Source: Dinoroseobacter shibae DFL 12 = DSM 16493 (GTDB taxonomy: Bacteria > Pseudomonadota > Alphaproteobacteria > Rhodobacterales > Rhodobacteraceae). From it: a stretch of DNA of 64,000 nucleotides. Positions 46,221-55,396 of this stretch are shown piece after piece (position 1 is the first letter of the stretch; each line of letters opens with the position of its first letter). Location: contig NC_009956.1 in the NCBI RefSeq assembly GCF_000018145.1, positions 62,001-126,000 of the forward strand, read 5' to 3'. A program made the position numbers and the translations under genes. The notes beneath the pieces are model-generated. The model saw only the letters and a list, made by a program, of their open reading frames with translations, was not told where the DNA came from and ran no database searches.

Positions 46221-47795
46221 ATGCTCACGTCACAAGATCGTTCGCACCAGGCGGAGAACAGCGACGCCAGAATTCAGGTGCTGATCACGGCGGCCGAGGC
46301 ATTTCCCGAGCTGGAACGTGCCTTTCTGGCAGCGTCATCGGAGATCTGGGCGAGCTTTCGAGTGTTTGACCTGCGCACGAAACTGCGCAGCGATGCCGCG
46401 AAGGCAATAGGCGAGACCTGGTTTGATCTGGTCGAACACACGCTGTCCCGTGGGGTGGCGATCCACATGGCGATCTCAGATTTCGATGCCATCATGGCCC
46501 CGCGCCTGCACAATCACACATGGAATTCGATGCGTGCCTTTCTGGCCGCGGCGGAAATCGCCGGCCCGCAGGCGTGTCTGGACGTGGTGGGTGCGGCGCA
46601 TCCCGCCCGGGCGGGGCGCCCGCATCGTGTGCTTGTCTGGCCTTGGGTCTATCGCCGCCTGGCCGAGGTGGTCGAGGATCTGAACGCGGATACGCCCGAC
46701 CGGCGCGCCCGACGGCTGGAGCATTTGCCGGGTCTTGCGCGCCATGTCGAGAAGGATGACGACGGGTTTGTCCGTGCCAAGCGTTGGCCGCCCGCGGACC
46801 TGTTGCCGGTGACGCACCACCAGAAGCTTGCCGTCTTCGACCGCAAGACCGTGTATATCGGGGGGCTCGACCTCGATGAGCGGCGTTATGACGACCCCGA
46901 TCATCAGCGCGGCCGCGACGAGACATGGCACGACGTGCAGCTCATGGTGGAGGGAGGTGCGCTGGCCCGCGAAGCCCAGAGCCATGTCGAACAGTTCCTG
47001 AAGGTCACCGCCGGTCGTGGGGACCCGCCTCCGGCGACCGAGCTTTTGACGACCGTATCGCGGCGGCACCGGGTGACGACCCCGTTTCTGGGACCAAAAC
47101 CCGTGCGCAATACGCTGCTGGAAGCGCATCTGGCGCGTATTGAATCGTCGGAGGATCTGATTTATCTCGAAACGCAGTTCTTTCGCGACATTCGCATTGC
47201 GGACGCACTGGCCAAGCGCAAGCGGGAGGCGCCATCGCTCGACCTCATCGTGGTGCTGCCCGGGGCGCCGGAGGATGTGGCTTTTGATGGCGCAACCTCG
47301 AGCGATGCGAAGTTCGGCGAGTTTCAGCAGGTACGCGCCTTTGACCGGGTGCAGCAGGCCTTCGGCGAGGATTGCATCTTTTGTGCGCCGGTGCGGCCCG
47401 AGGCTTATGATACCGGCAAGCGGGATTGTCTTGCGGGATCGCCGATCATCTACGTGCATGCCAAGCTGGCGATCTTCGATACCACCCGGGCCATCGTGTC
47501 CTCGGCCAATCTCAACGGGCGGAGCCTGTCCTGGGATACCGAGGCGGGGCTCGAGCTTGATGATCCCGAGATGGTAGCCCACCTGCAAAGGCGGACCTTC
47601 AGCCATTGGTATGGAGAGGATGCGCCCGAAGCTTTTCTCGCCCCTGACACTGCTGTCTCGGAATGGCGCAAGCGAGCGATGCGCAATTTGCAAGCCAAGC
47701 CCTCGGCTCGGCAGGGTTTTCTCGTGCCCTATGACCCTGAACCGGCGCGTGCGTTTGGACGATGGGTGCCCGGTGTGCCGGATGCGCTCGTCTGA
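46221..47795 (+). CDS. Phospholipase D-like (HKD) family protein
   Basis: 524 residues with two HKD motifs: HHQKLAVFD near residue 199, followed by YIGGLDL, and HAKLAIFD near 413, followed by IVSSANLNGRS. This is the two-motif arrangement of bacterial PLD and cardiolipin synthase enzymes, which transfer or hydrolyse phosphatidyl groups. No signal peptide or clear membrane segment, unlike classical cardiolipin synthases, so it is probably cytosolic or membrane-associated. It is transcribed alone from an EcfG-like promoter, suggesting a role in membrane lipid remodelling under stress. Confidence 0.87.
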   Translation: MLTSQDRSHQAENSDARIQVLITAAEAFPELERAFLAASSEIWASFRVFDLRTKLRSDAAKAIGETWFDLVEHTLSRGVAIHMAISDFDAIMAPRLHNHTWNSMRAFLAAAEIAGPQACLDVVGAAHPARAGRPHRVLVWPWVYRRLAEVVEDLNADTPDRRARRLEHLPGLARHVEKDDDGFVRAKRWPPADLLPVTHHQKLAVFDRKTVYIGGLDLDERRYDDPDHQRGRDETWHDVQLMVEGGALAREAQSHVEQFLKVTAGRGDPPPATELLTTVSRRHRVTTPFLGPKPVRNTLLEAHLARIESSEDLIYLETQFFRDIRIADALAKRKREAPSLDLIVVLPGAPEDVAFDGATSSDAKFGEFQQVRAFDRVQQAFGEDCIFCAPVRPEAYDTGKRDCLAGSPIIYVHAKLAIFDTTRAIVSSANLNGRSLSWDTEAGLELDDPEMVAHLQRRTFSHWYGEDAPEAFLAPDTAVSEWRKRAMRNLQAKPSARQGFLVPYDPEPARAFGRWVPGVPDALV

Positions 47796-47973
47796 CGCTC
47801 AGTCCTGAACGCTGGTGTTCCCACAATTCTTCTGTCCAAGCGCGGCGACCGCCCCCCACGTGCATCGGTCGCGCCCCTGTTTCGCCGTTCAGGTGAGCGA
47901 TTGCACGTTAAGGCGTGTCCCCCCATTTCATCAGCAAACAGGCCAACGGTCAGTCTGGACACCTGGCACTTTT

Positions 47974-47999
47974 GGAACCCGGGCGGCGGTTTGGGCATT
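47974..47999 (+). promoter_or_regulatory. EcfG-like promoter for the HdeD-like gene
   Basis: GGAAC at 47974-47978, 17 bases, then CATT at 47996-47999 (consensus CGTT, one mismatch), about 42 bases before the ATG at 48041. Another hairpin-like repeat (GCGACCG 47845-47851 with CGGTCGC 47866-47872) earlier in the gap may end the phospholipase transcript. Confidence 0.5.
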
Positions 48000-48040
48000 C
48001 GCCCAAGAGACGCTTGTTCATTCAGAGAGGGATCTTGCTC

Positions 48041-48658
48041 ATGTCCAATGGTGCAACCGAACACACCACCGAGACGCCCAATGCCGCCGAACGCAAGGCG
48101 TTCGTGGCCGGGCGCGAGGCCGGGTCGAACCGGTGGCTTCTGTACATCGTGGGCGGCGTGTCCATCCTTGCTGGGGTCATTGCGATTGCCATGCCGTTGC
48201 TGGGCACCTTGACGGCGGCAATCGTGGCTGGTGCGGCGCTTATCGCCAGCGGGCTCGCGGGATTGTTTACCGCGCTTCGCCGTCACGAAGGATGGCACGT
48301 GGCCGCTGCCTTTGCCTTGGCGCTGCTGTCTATTCTCGTCGGCATCATGATCTTTTTGCAGCCTATCGCGGGGATTTTCGCCCTCACGACGCTCGTGATC
48401 GCGTGGTTTGCCGCGAGCGGTGTGCTGCGCGTCTATTACGGCGCGCGCATGGTGCGCGACGGGGGCGGCTGGATGATCGGCACCGGTGTGCTGTCCATTG
48501 CGGTCGCGCTGCTCTTGTGGTTCGGTCTGCCGTTCAGCGCGACCTGGGTGCTGGGGGTCGTGTTGGGCGTGGACCTGATGCTGTGGGGGGCGTTGTTGAT
48601 CGCCTATGCCGTTCGCGCGGGCAGGTGGACCGCCGCCGACCCGCAAGAGGTGGGCTGA
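48041..48658 (+). CDS. HdeD-family membrane protein
   Basis: 205 residues. A hydrophilic N-terminus (about 1-28) is followed by six closely spaced membrane segments, with a GGVSILAGVIAIAMP start typical of HdeD/DUF308 proteins. HdeD contributes to acid resistance in E. coli; many alphaproteobacterial relatives are stress-induced. ATG 48041 has a GAGAGGGAT site; upstream in-frame codons are not supported. It converges on the cytochrome gene, with only four bases between stops. Confidence 0.82.
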   Translation: MSNGATEHTTETPNAAERKAFVAGREAGSNRWLLYIVGGVSILAGVIAIAMPLLGTLTAAIVAGAALIASGLAGLFTALRRHEGWHVAAAFALALLSILVGIMIFLQPIAGIFALTTLVIAWFAASGVLRVYYGARMVRDGGGWMIGTGVLSIAVALLLWFGLPFSATWVLGVVLGVDLMLWGALLIAYAVRAGRWTAADPQEVG

Positions 48659-48662
48659 GGGG

Positions 48663-49094
48663 TCATGGCGCTGGCGCGTCGCGCAGGTTCTGGACCTCCT
48701 CGGGTGTCAGGTTGCTGTCATAGCGGTTGCCGAGGTTCTGCTGGATATAGGTGACGACTTCGACGATTTGCTCGTTGCTCAGCCAATCGTTGAAGGCGGG
48801 CATCGCACCCATGCCGTTCACCACGATCCAGGCCGGATACCGTGCGCTTTGCAGCCGCGGATTGGCCGCGAGGGTCGGGTATTGTGCAGCGCCCAAAGCG
48901 CCCTGGCCCTGCGGCTGGTGGCAGCCGGCGCAGGCGACCATGTAGATCTCTTCACCGCTGTTCACGAGGAAGCCGTCCGTGCTTGCCGAAAGGGCCTCGG
49001 TCGACTCGTGTCGTTCGGGATTGCCCTGGGCAAATAGCGCCGTCGCGGCCACGATGCAGCCGACGGCCAGTGTCGTGATACGAAACGGGTTCAT
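48663..49094 (-). CDS. Periplasmic class I cytochrome c
   Basis: 143 residues with a signal peptide (MNPFRITTLAVGCIVAATALFA) and one haem site CAGCH near residue 55. The axial Met is probably in GMGAMPAFNDW. Last gene of the respiratory operon; its ATG overlaps the amine oxidase stop by four bases. The pairing suggests that it accepts electrons from the flavin oxidoreductase and passes them to the oxidase. Confidence 0.85.
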   Translation of the reverse strand: MNPFRITTLAVGCIVAATALFAQGNPERHESTEALSASTDGFLVNSGEEIYMVACAGCHQPQGQGALGAAQYPTLAANPRLQSARYPAWIVVNGMGAMPAFNDWLSNEQIVEVVTYIQQNLGNRYDSNLTPEEVQNLRDAPAP

Positions 49095-50716
49095 TGGTTG
49101 CCTCCTTGCGTGGAATACAGGCCCGAGGCGGCCACGTCGTTCAGGCGCCGGATCGCGTCGAGCGAAGACAGGATCGAGCCTTCCTGCCAACCGGGCAGGT
49201 AGCTCAGATGTTCGCCCGCACAGACGATCCGCCGGTCGACCCGGGCCGCGGCACGGTAGCTTTCGTCGCGGGTGTCCCAATTCGAATAGCACCCCAGCAT
49301 CCAGGGCACACGGTGCCAGCTCAGCGCGACACCGGAGCTGAATTCCTCGGCTGCCTGGGGGTGAATGATCTTCAACTGGTTGCGGATGCTCTCTATTCGT
49401 TCTTCGGGCGACATGGAGTTGTAGGCATAGGCCTGAGGCCCATAGACATACGCGGCCAGCAACACGCCCGGTCCGGTCGAGTGCATTTCGTTCGAGGGAT
49501 AGCCGATCTCGGCGATCGGCAGGTCGGTCAGGGTGATGCCGCCATAGATCGCGAGATCCTGTTCCCAGAAGCGACGCTTCATTTCGAAGCCGGCCTTGAC
49601 CGACTCGTGATAGTGCAACTCGCGCATGGCCGCGCGCATGTCGGCGGCGACATCGATTTCGATCTGGCTGAGCACCGTGAAGGGGATCGTGCAGACGCAC
49701 CAGTCGGCGGTCGACCGATGCTCCTTGCCGCTGACGCCGGTTTCGGTCCAGTCGACGGTGACGCCTGCGCTGTCCTGCATGATCCTGGTGACCCGCGCGT
49801 TGTGGGTGATCAGATCGCCGACCTCGCGTTCGAAGGCATGGGCGATCTCCTCCATTCCGCCCTTGGGCTGGAACATCGGTGCGTGATGGCGATAGGTCGT
49901 ATGATTGCGCAGGTACTGCCAGAACCGGCTGTCGAGGATGTCTTTCAGCTCGATTGGCTTTTCCGGGGTGGGGGCGGCGTCGAGCAGCCCACCGCCCGGC
50001 GCGCCGGAGTTGGGGTAGCCGCGATAGCTCGAGACCTCGAGCCGCTCGGTATAGCGGTACTGGCCGTCGAGCACGCCGAAGGACTTGAGGCTTTCAAGCA
50101 GCATCTCGGCGTCCTCGGCGGTGATCTGGTCGGCGAAGGCGCCCTGGTTTACGCTTTTGGCCAGCATCTCGGTGATGCCGCCGACGTAATCGGCCCAGAT
50201 GTTGTGGTATCGCTGGGGCTTGCCGCCGAACGCGTCGGGGGAGTGCAGGAAAGCGTTCTGGTCCTCCTGCACGAAGATCTCAAGCTCCACCCCGAGGCGC
50301 TGACAGTAATCGAGCACCGCGCGGTGGTGGTGCGGGATACGCCAGGGGCCGATGTTGATGTACTGGCCTTGGCTGAAGTTGCAGGTCTGCTCGTATCCAC
50401 CAAGCTCACGGAAGCTGTCGCCGCCCTTGAGCGTCCAGCACCTGCCGCCCGCGCGGCTCTGGTATTCGAGGATTTCGACCTCGTAGCCCGCGCGCCGCAA
50501 CTCAAAGGCCGCGACCATGCCCGCAAGGCCAGCGCCGAGCACGAGGACCTTCTCGCCCTGGGGGGCGCCTTCGAGGGCCGGTGGGCCGTCATAGGGCGAG
50601 GGCAGGCTATGGCCCATCGTGGTCATTGCGCCCATCATGGCACTGGCGCCGCCGGCGACACCGATCAGCTGAAGCAGGTCGCGGCGGGACATCTGAAACC
50701 GGGGGTCGTCTTGCAT
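49091..50716 (-). CDS. Tat-exported FAD-dependent amine oxidase/dehydrogenase
   Basis: 541 residues. A twin-arginine signal (MSRRDLLQLIGVAGG, residues 9-23) predicts periplasmic location. The FAD-binding motif VLGAGLAGMVAAFELRRAG sits near 60, with E...RAGGRCWT after it, as in flavin monoamine oxidases and L-amino-acid oxidases. The C-terminal SYLPGWQEGSILSSLDA closes the FAD site. Start ATG 50716 has AAAGGAGA. Overlap with a cytochrome c gene suggests it works as a dehydrogenase donating electrons to cytochrome rather than to O2. Substrate unknown. Confidence 0.85.
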   Translation of the reverse strand: MQDDPRFQMSRRDLLQLIGVAGGASAMMGAMTTMGHSLPSPYDGPPALEGAPQGEKVLVLGAGLAGMVAAFELRRAGYEVEILEYQSRAGGRCWTLKGGDSFRELGGYEQTCNFSQGQYINIGPWRIPHHHRAVLDYCQRLGVELEIFVQEDQNAFLHSPDAFGGKPQRYHNIWADYVGGITEMLAKSVNQGAFADQITAEDAEMLLESLKSFGVLDGQYRYTERLEVSSYRGYPNSGAPGGGLLDAAPTPEKPIELKDILDSRFWQYLRNHTTYRHHAPMFQPKGGMEEIAHAFEREVGDLITHNARVTRIMQDSAGVTVDWTETGVSGKEHRSTADWCVCTIPFTVLSQIEIDVAADMRAAMRELHYHESVKAGFEMKRRFWEQDLAIYGGITLTDLPIAEIGYPSNEMHSTGPGVLLAAYVYGPQAYAYNSMSPEERIESIRNQLKIIHPQAAEEFSSGVALSWHRVPWMLGCYSNWDTRDESYRAAARVDRRIVCAGEHLSYLPGWQEGSILSSLDAIRRLNDVAASGLYSTQGGNQ

Positions 50717-50738
50717 GGCTGGTCTCCTTTTGCGGGGG

Positions 50739-51458
50739 TCAGCGGGTTTGCGTCGGGGCCGGCCCGGACGGTGTCTCTTTGAAGAACCGCAGGGCCAGGG
50801 AAGCGATGGAGGTCAAGAACAGCGCCCCGCCCGCCACCCACATCAGGGCTCCTGCGAGTTGCTGATCGGCCAGGGCGGTTAGCCCGTAGTTGAGGGTCGT
50901 GGCCAGGTGCCAGTCGTGCCAGGCGACGGGTGCAAGGGTCAGCATCGAGGCGTAGACCGTCAGCTGTGCGCCGGTCAGCGCCGCGGCGCCGAGCGCCATG
51001 TGTGGGCGCGCGCGCATCGCCGCAAAGAGCAGGGTGGCGGACCCGAAAAGGCTCAGATGCATGGACCAGTAGCCCAGATCGCTCTCGAGCGTGGCCTGAT
51101 AGGGGCCGGGCGCGTGCCAAACCCAGAACAGCACCGCGAACAGGATCGCGCAGGGCAGGGCGGGCAGGCGCATCCTTGGCAGAGCCGCGGCCAGGATCGG
51201 CGCGGCGACGAGCGTCAGCAGGATATGCTGGCCCACGCGGGCCGAGAAAAGCGCAATGGAGGCCGCACAGAGCGGCGAGACGAAAAGCAGGCCGACAAGG
51301 CCCCAGGCAAGCCCGAAGCGTGCCTTGTCCTTCAGAAGGACAAATCCGGCGAGCCCGGCCAATGCGAGCCCGGACAACAGGTACGGGTCAAGGGTCCAGC
51401 GGCTCCAGAGCTCGGCTGGCATGGGCGGGGCGCCGCAGAAGGGGACGTAGGTGTCCAT
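50739..51458 (-). CDS. ctaG: CtaG-like (caa3-type) cytochrome oxidase assembly protein
   Basis: 239 residues with about seven membrane segments. The pattern (WTLDPYLLSG, FSARVGQHILL, VFWVWHAPGPY, THW-like LADQQLAGALMWVAGG) matches the caa3_CtaG family found next to caa3-type oxidases and linked to their copper-centre assembly. It is not the periplasmic Cox11 type. Start ATG 51458 with GGAGAA site. It lies between a small membrane protein and the amine oxidase in the same operon. Confidence 0.82.
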   Translation of the reverse strand: MDTYVPFCGAPPMPAELWSRWTLDPYLLSGLALAGLAGFVLLKDKARFGLAWGLVGLLFVSPLCAASIALFSARVGQHILLTLVAAPILAAALPRMRLPALPCAILFAVLFWVWHAPGPYQATLESDLGYWSMHLSLFGSATLLFAAMRARPHMALGAAALTGAQLTVYASMLTLAPVAWHDWHLATTLNYGLTALADQQLAGALMWVAGGALFLTSIASLALRFFKETPSGPAPTQTR

Positions 51459-51474
51459 AGTGTTCTCCTTGTTT

Positions 51475-51804
51475 TTAGCCCGTACAGCCCGACACGCGCA
51501 GAATGGGCCAGACGTTGGCAAGAACCGCCAGGAACGAGATCAGCGCCGACCACCAGGCCGCTTGCGCGAGCGGCAATTCCGGACCGTCGGGCCCGACGCG
51601 CCTCATGCCGCGGCCGGACAGGATCAGCAGCACGAGGATCGCAACCGCGATCGTACCGGTCACCAGCGCCGCGACGGCAGCCATGGTATCCGGCCCCAGC
51701 AACCCGCGCGGCGAGCAAGCGGCCGAGATCAGCGCATAGATGGCGATGAAATGGATCGCCCACAGCGTAATGGGCGTGGCGATGCGAAAGAGGTTCGTGG
51801 TCAT
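51475..51804 (-). CDS. Small membrane protein of the oxidase operon
   Basis: 109 residues with three hydrophobic segments (about 8-28, 37-57, 82-102). Its ATG overlaps the ctaD-ctaE fusion stop by four bases. Similar short membrane proteins are common in caa3-type oxidase clusters, where they may be accessory subunits. Not identified further. Confidence 0.65.
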   Translation of the reverse strand: MTTNLFRIATPITLWAIHFIAIYALISAACSPRGLLGPDTMAAVAALVTGTIAVAILVLLILSGRGMRRVGPDGPELPLAQAAWWSALISFLAVLANVWPILRVSGCTG

Positions 51805-54362
51805 TGTGGCGTCCCCGCGAACAGGAAGGCGATGGCGGTGATCAGCGCCATGGTGGCGGTGGCTTTGCCGAAGCTGCCAAGCAGCATGTCGGGCAGGCCC
51901 TGACCGGGCTTGGTGGCGCCCACGGCCTTGCGCAGGGCGTTGAACACCGTCCACAAGAGCGCCACGGATATCAGGGCCGTGAGATAGGCGCCGATCGCCC
52001 ATCCGACGGCGGCGAAAGCCGTGCTCCAGGGGTCGATGGGCAGGAGGGCAAGGCCAAAGCACATGGTTAGCCCGATCAGGCAGGCGGCCAGCAGGATATT
52101 GAGGCTTCCGGTCATCCAGAGCGATGCGCGCGCGTGGGCCCGTCCGACCATCCAGCTAAGCGCGAAGACCACGACCGACAGGCCGAGCGCGAGAAGGGCG
52201 AAGATGCGCGCGGGCCGCTGGGTCGCCTCGGCAAAGATCGGTTGCGTGTTCCAGAGGTAGAGCCCCGCGAAGAGCAGCGAGAAAAACAGCGCAAAGAGGA
52301 TCATGATCGTTCCGACGAGACCCACATGCAGGTGACTTTGCTTGTCGATCGCATTGACCGGCAGGCGCAGTCCCTCGATGCCGATGTCTCGGTCGACACC
52401 GCTGTCCGAAGGCTCCCATGCCCAGCCGGCGAAGCCGATCAGCGCGATGCCCGCCCCGATCGCGCAGAGCCAGTAGACCGAGGCGAGGGTGGCGCCGAAG
52501 AGCAGCGCAAGGCCCAAGGCCGCGATCAGCGGGAACCATGTCGGGTGCGGCAGGCGCAGTATCTGCAGCGGTTCGCCCGTGACGATGTGGCAGCCCAGTG
52601 TTTCGCGCCGGTGATCCGGGTAGTCGCGCAGGGCGCCGCGCACCTCTGCGCCGGGCGTCTCGGCCAGTTCCGGTTGATCCCAAAGCGGCTCGCGCGAGGT
52701 GATGCGCGGAATGGCGCGGAAGTTGTAGCCGGGCGTGACCGGTTCATAGAGCCATTCCAGCGTGCTTGCGCCCCATGGGTTGCGCCCCGCCCGTGGCCCG
52801 ACGCGCCGGTGGCGGAAGAAATCCCAGATGAACAGCGCGATCCCGGCGGCCAGAATGAAGGCGCCGATGGTCGACAGCATGTTCAGCCGGTCCCAGCCGA
52901 TGCCTCCGGGATAGGTCGCGACCCGCCGCGGCATGCCCCGCATCCCCGTCAGGTGCATCATGAAGAAGGCCAGGTTGAAGCCGGAAAACATGAGCCAGAA
53001 CACCCATTTCCCCAACCGCTCGGACATCATGCGGCCGGTGAAATGCGGCACCCAGTAGTACAGCGCGCCGAACATCGGGAACACCATGCCGCCGATCAGC
53101 ACGTAATGCAGATGCGCCACCACGAAGTAGCTGTCATGCGCTTGCAGGTTGAATGGCACCGCCGCCACCATGACGCCCGTCATGCCACCCAGGACGAAGA
53201 TGAACAGAAAGCCCAGTATGAAGTGCATCGGTACGGTCAGGCGCGGCTTGCCCTGGCTGAGCGTGGCGATGAAGCAGAAGATCTGCACGCCGGTGGGCAC
53301 GGCGACCATGGTCGAGGCGGCGGAGAACAACGACAGCGACAGGATCGGCAGGCCGGTTGCGAACATGTGATGCGCCCAGAGCCCGAAACTTAGGAAGGAC
53401 ATCGTCACCACCGCCGCGACGGCAAAGCCGTAGCCGAAGAGCGGCTTGCCCACGAAAGTCGGCAGCATCGTGGCCACCATGCCGGCCGCCGGCAGGAAGA
53501 TGATATAGACCTCCGGGTGGCCGAACAGCCAGAACAGGTGCTGCCACAGGAGCGGATCGCCCCCCAAGGTGTGGTCGAAGAACGGCAGACCCAGCAGGCG
53601 CTCTGCCTCCAGCAGGATCGAGCCGATGATCAGCGGCGGAAAGGCAATCGCGATCATGAAGGCGGTGGCCAGGAGATACCACATCAGGATCGGCATCTTG
53701 GTCAGGCTCATGCCCGGCGCGCGGGAACACAGGATAGCGGCGATGATCTCGACCGCCGCGGTGACGCTTGCGATCTCGGCCAGGGTGATCCCGATCAGCC
53801 AGAAATCCGCGCTGAGCCCTTCGGTATAGGCCGAGGTCGACAGCGGCACATACATGAACCACCCGCCATCCGGGGCCGCGTCGAACAGGAAGGACGACAG
53901 CACGATGATGCCGCCGAAGAGGTAGCAGTAATAGCCGAAGGCGCCGAGGCGTGGAAACACCAGGTCCCGCGCGCCGATCATCAGCGGGATCAGATAGACG
54001 GCGAACCCTTCTAGCATCGGGATCGCGAACAGGAACATCATGATGGTCCCGTGCATGGTGAACAGCTGATTGTAGGTTTCGCTGCTTAGGAAGGTGTTCT
54101 CGGGCACCATCAGCTGAAGGCGCACCAGGAGCGCGAAGACCCCGGCGATCAGGAAAAAGATGAACCCGGTGATCAGGAAACGCTTGCCCACCGCCCGGTG
54201 GCTGACCGCGGACAGGACGCGAATGCCGGAGGGCTGTTCCCAGATGCCTTCGAAATCCTTGCCCATCTCGCCCTTCGGGGCAACGTCATAGGCGGGCTTG
54301 CGTGCCGCCGGCTGCGGGCTGGGCGGCTCGGCGCCCCGTGGCTGGGGGAAGGTGTCGGTCAT
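51801..54362 (-). CDS. ctaD: Fused cytochrome c oxidase subunits I and III
   Basis: 853 residues. Residues ~50-560 are subunit I: haem a ligands His104 and His419, active-site His282 with Tyr286 (GHPEVY), CuB His331/His332 and haem a3 His417. Residues ~600-853 are a subunit III-like helical region, a fusion known in caa3-type oxidases. Asp133 and Glu284 of the D pathway are present. The K-pathway lysine position is Gln360 (PTGVQIF), and two conserved D-pathway asparagines are Val122 and Gly140. It reduces O2 to water at the membrane. Overlaps ctaC upstream and a small membrane gene downstream, each by four bases. Confidence 0.93.
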   Translation of the reverse strand: MTDTFPQPRGAEPPSPQPAARKPAYDVAPKGEMGKDFEGIWEQPSGIRVLSAVSHRAVGKRFLITGFIFFLIAGVFALLVRLQLMVPENTFLSSETYNQLFTMHGTIMMFLFAIPMLEGFAVYLIPLMIGARDLVFPRLGAFGYYCYLFGGIIVLSSFLFDAAPDGGWFMYVPLSTSAYTEGLSADFWLIGITLAEIASVTAAVEIIAAILCSRAPGMSLTKMPILMWYLLATAFMIAIAFPPLIIGSILLEAERLLGLPFFDHTLGGDPLLWQHLFWLFGHPEVYIIFLPAAGMVATMLPTFVGKPLFGYGFAVAAVVTMSFLSFGLWAHHMFATGLPILSLSLFSAASTMVAVPTGVQIFCFIATLSQGKPRLTVPMHFILGFLFIFVLGGMTGVMVAAVPFNLQAHDSYFVVAHLHYVLIGGMVFPMFGALYYWVPHFTGRMMSERLGKWVFWLMFSGFNLAFFMMHLTGMRGMPRRVATYPGGIGWDRLNMLSTIGAFILAAGIALFIWDFFRHRRVGPRAGRNPWGASTLEWLYEPVTPGYNFRAIPRITSREPLWDQPELAETPGAEVRGALRDYPDHRRETLGCHIVTGEPLQILRLPHPTWFPLIAALGLALLFGATLASVYWLCAIGAGIALIGFAGWAWEPSDSGVDRDIGIEGLRLPVNAIDKQSHLHVGLVGTIMILFALFFSLLFAGLYLWNTQPIFAEATQRPARIFALLALGLSVVVFALSWMVGRAHARASLWMTGSLNILLAACLIGLTMCFGLALLPIDPWSTAFAAVGWAIGAYLTALISVALLWTVFNALRKAVGATKPGQGLPDMLLGSFGKATATMALITAIAFLFAGTPQ

Positions 54363-55396
54363 TGCAGGCTCACGAGGTAAGCGGACAGGTTGCGCAGATC
54401 CGGACCGCTGAGGTGGTTGTAGGAGGGCATTTGCGCGCCGGGCTTCATGTCCTGCACATCGGCGATCCAGCCTGCGACGTTGCCCTGGTTCATGCGCCAC
54501 ATGCCCGCGCCGAGGCTGGCGCGCGCGCCCAGACGGGTCAGGTCGGGGCCCAGCCGCCCACCTTCTGCGACCCCGCGGATTTCGTGACAGGCGGCACAGC
54601 CGGCGCTCAGGAAAACCTCGCGTCCCTCGGCTTGCGCGGGTCGGGCCACGTCGCGCGCCGCGCCGCGCGTGGTGGCAAGCCACTTGTCGAAGGCCTCGGG
54701 GGGCAGGACCGTTACCTCGAATGCCATTTTCGGGTGGGACAACCCGCAGAACTCGGCGCATTGGCCGCGGAACTGGCCGGTTTCGGTCGCGGTTATCGTC
54801 AGAGTGTTGGTGCGTCCGGGGATCATGTCCATCTTGCCCGAAATCGAGGGCACCCAGAAGGAATGGATCACATCGTTGGAGTTCAGACGCAGGGTGACCG
54901 GGCGACCCTCGGGCAGGATCAATTCATTGGCGTCCCGCAACGGTGTCCCGTCCGGATCGTAGACCACATCCCACCAGAACTGATAGCCGGTCACCTCGAT
55001 CACCAGTGCGTCGGGTGCGGGCCGCGTCGTCGCCACAAGGGCAGCGGTCGACGCCACCATCACGGTCGAGATTGCTATGAGCGGCGTGATCACGCCGCCG
55101 GTCCACACCCACCAATGGCCTGCTGGGCGTTTGCTGTGCCATGCGAACCAGGCGATCGCCATCACGACCACGAACACCGCCCCGAGGCCCACGACCATGC
55201 CGATTGTCAGGTCATAGGCGGCGGCGGCACCCAGCCCGCTTGGTTCCAGCGCGGATTGCGAATTCCAGATGTCGAGGGCGCTGCGATCCCCCAAGCTTTC
55301 GAGCGCAGCATCTTCGGCTGACGTGTCGAGATCCGGGGCCTCGCCCACGATGTCCCGCACACTGCGCCCGCCAAGAATGTCGAGATCTTCGTCCAT
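54359..55396 (-). CDS. ctaC: Cytochrome c oxidase subunit II with C-terminal haem c domain
   Basis: About 345 residues. A ~60-residue hydrophilic N-terminal extension precedes two membrane helices (about 63-87 and 98-122). The CuA site is CAEFCGLSHPKM with an upstream His in IHSFWVP. A fused cytochrome c domain follows with CAACH, making this a caa3-type subunit. The glutamate normally three residues before WT in helix II, the K-pathway entrance, is Trp95. ATG 55396 is taken as the start; GTG 55399 is equally close. Accepts electrons from the local cytochromes. Confidence 0.92.
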   Translation of the reverse strand: MDEDLDILGGRSVRDIVGEAPDLDTSAEDAALESLGDRSALDIWNSQSALEPSGLGAAAAYDLTIGMVVGLGAVFVVVMAIAWFAWHSKRPAGHWWVWTGGVITPLIAISTVMVASTAALVATTRPAPDALVIEVTGYQFWWDVVYDPDGTPLRDANELILPEGRPVTLRLNSNDVIHSFWVPSISGKMDMIPGRTNTLTITATETGQFRGQCAEFCGLSHPKMAFEVTVLPPEAFDKWLATTRGAARDVARPAQAEGREVFLSAGCAACHEIRGVAEGGRLGPDLTRLGARASLGAGMWRMNQGNVAGWIADVQDMKPGAQMPSYNHLSGPDLRNLSAYLVSLQ

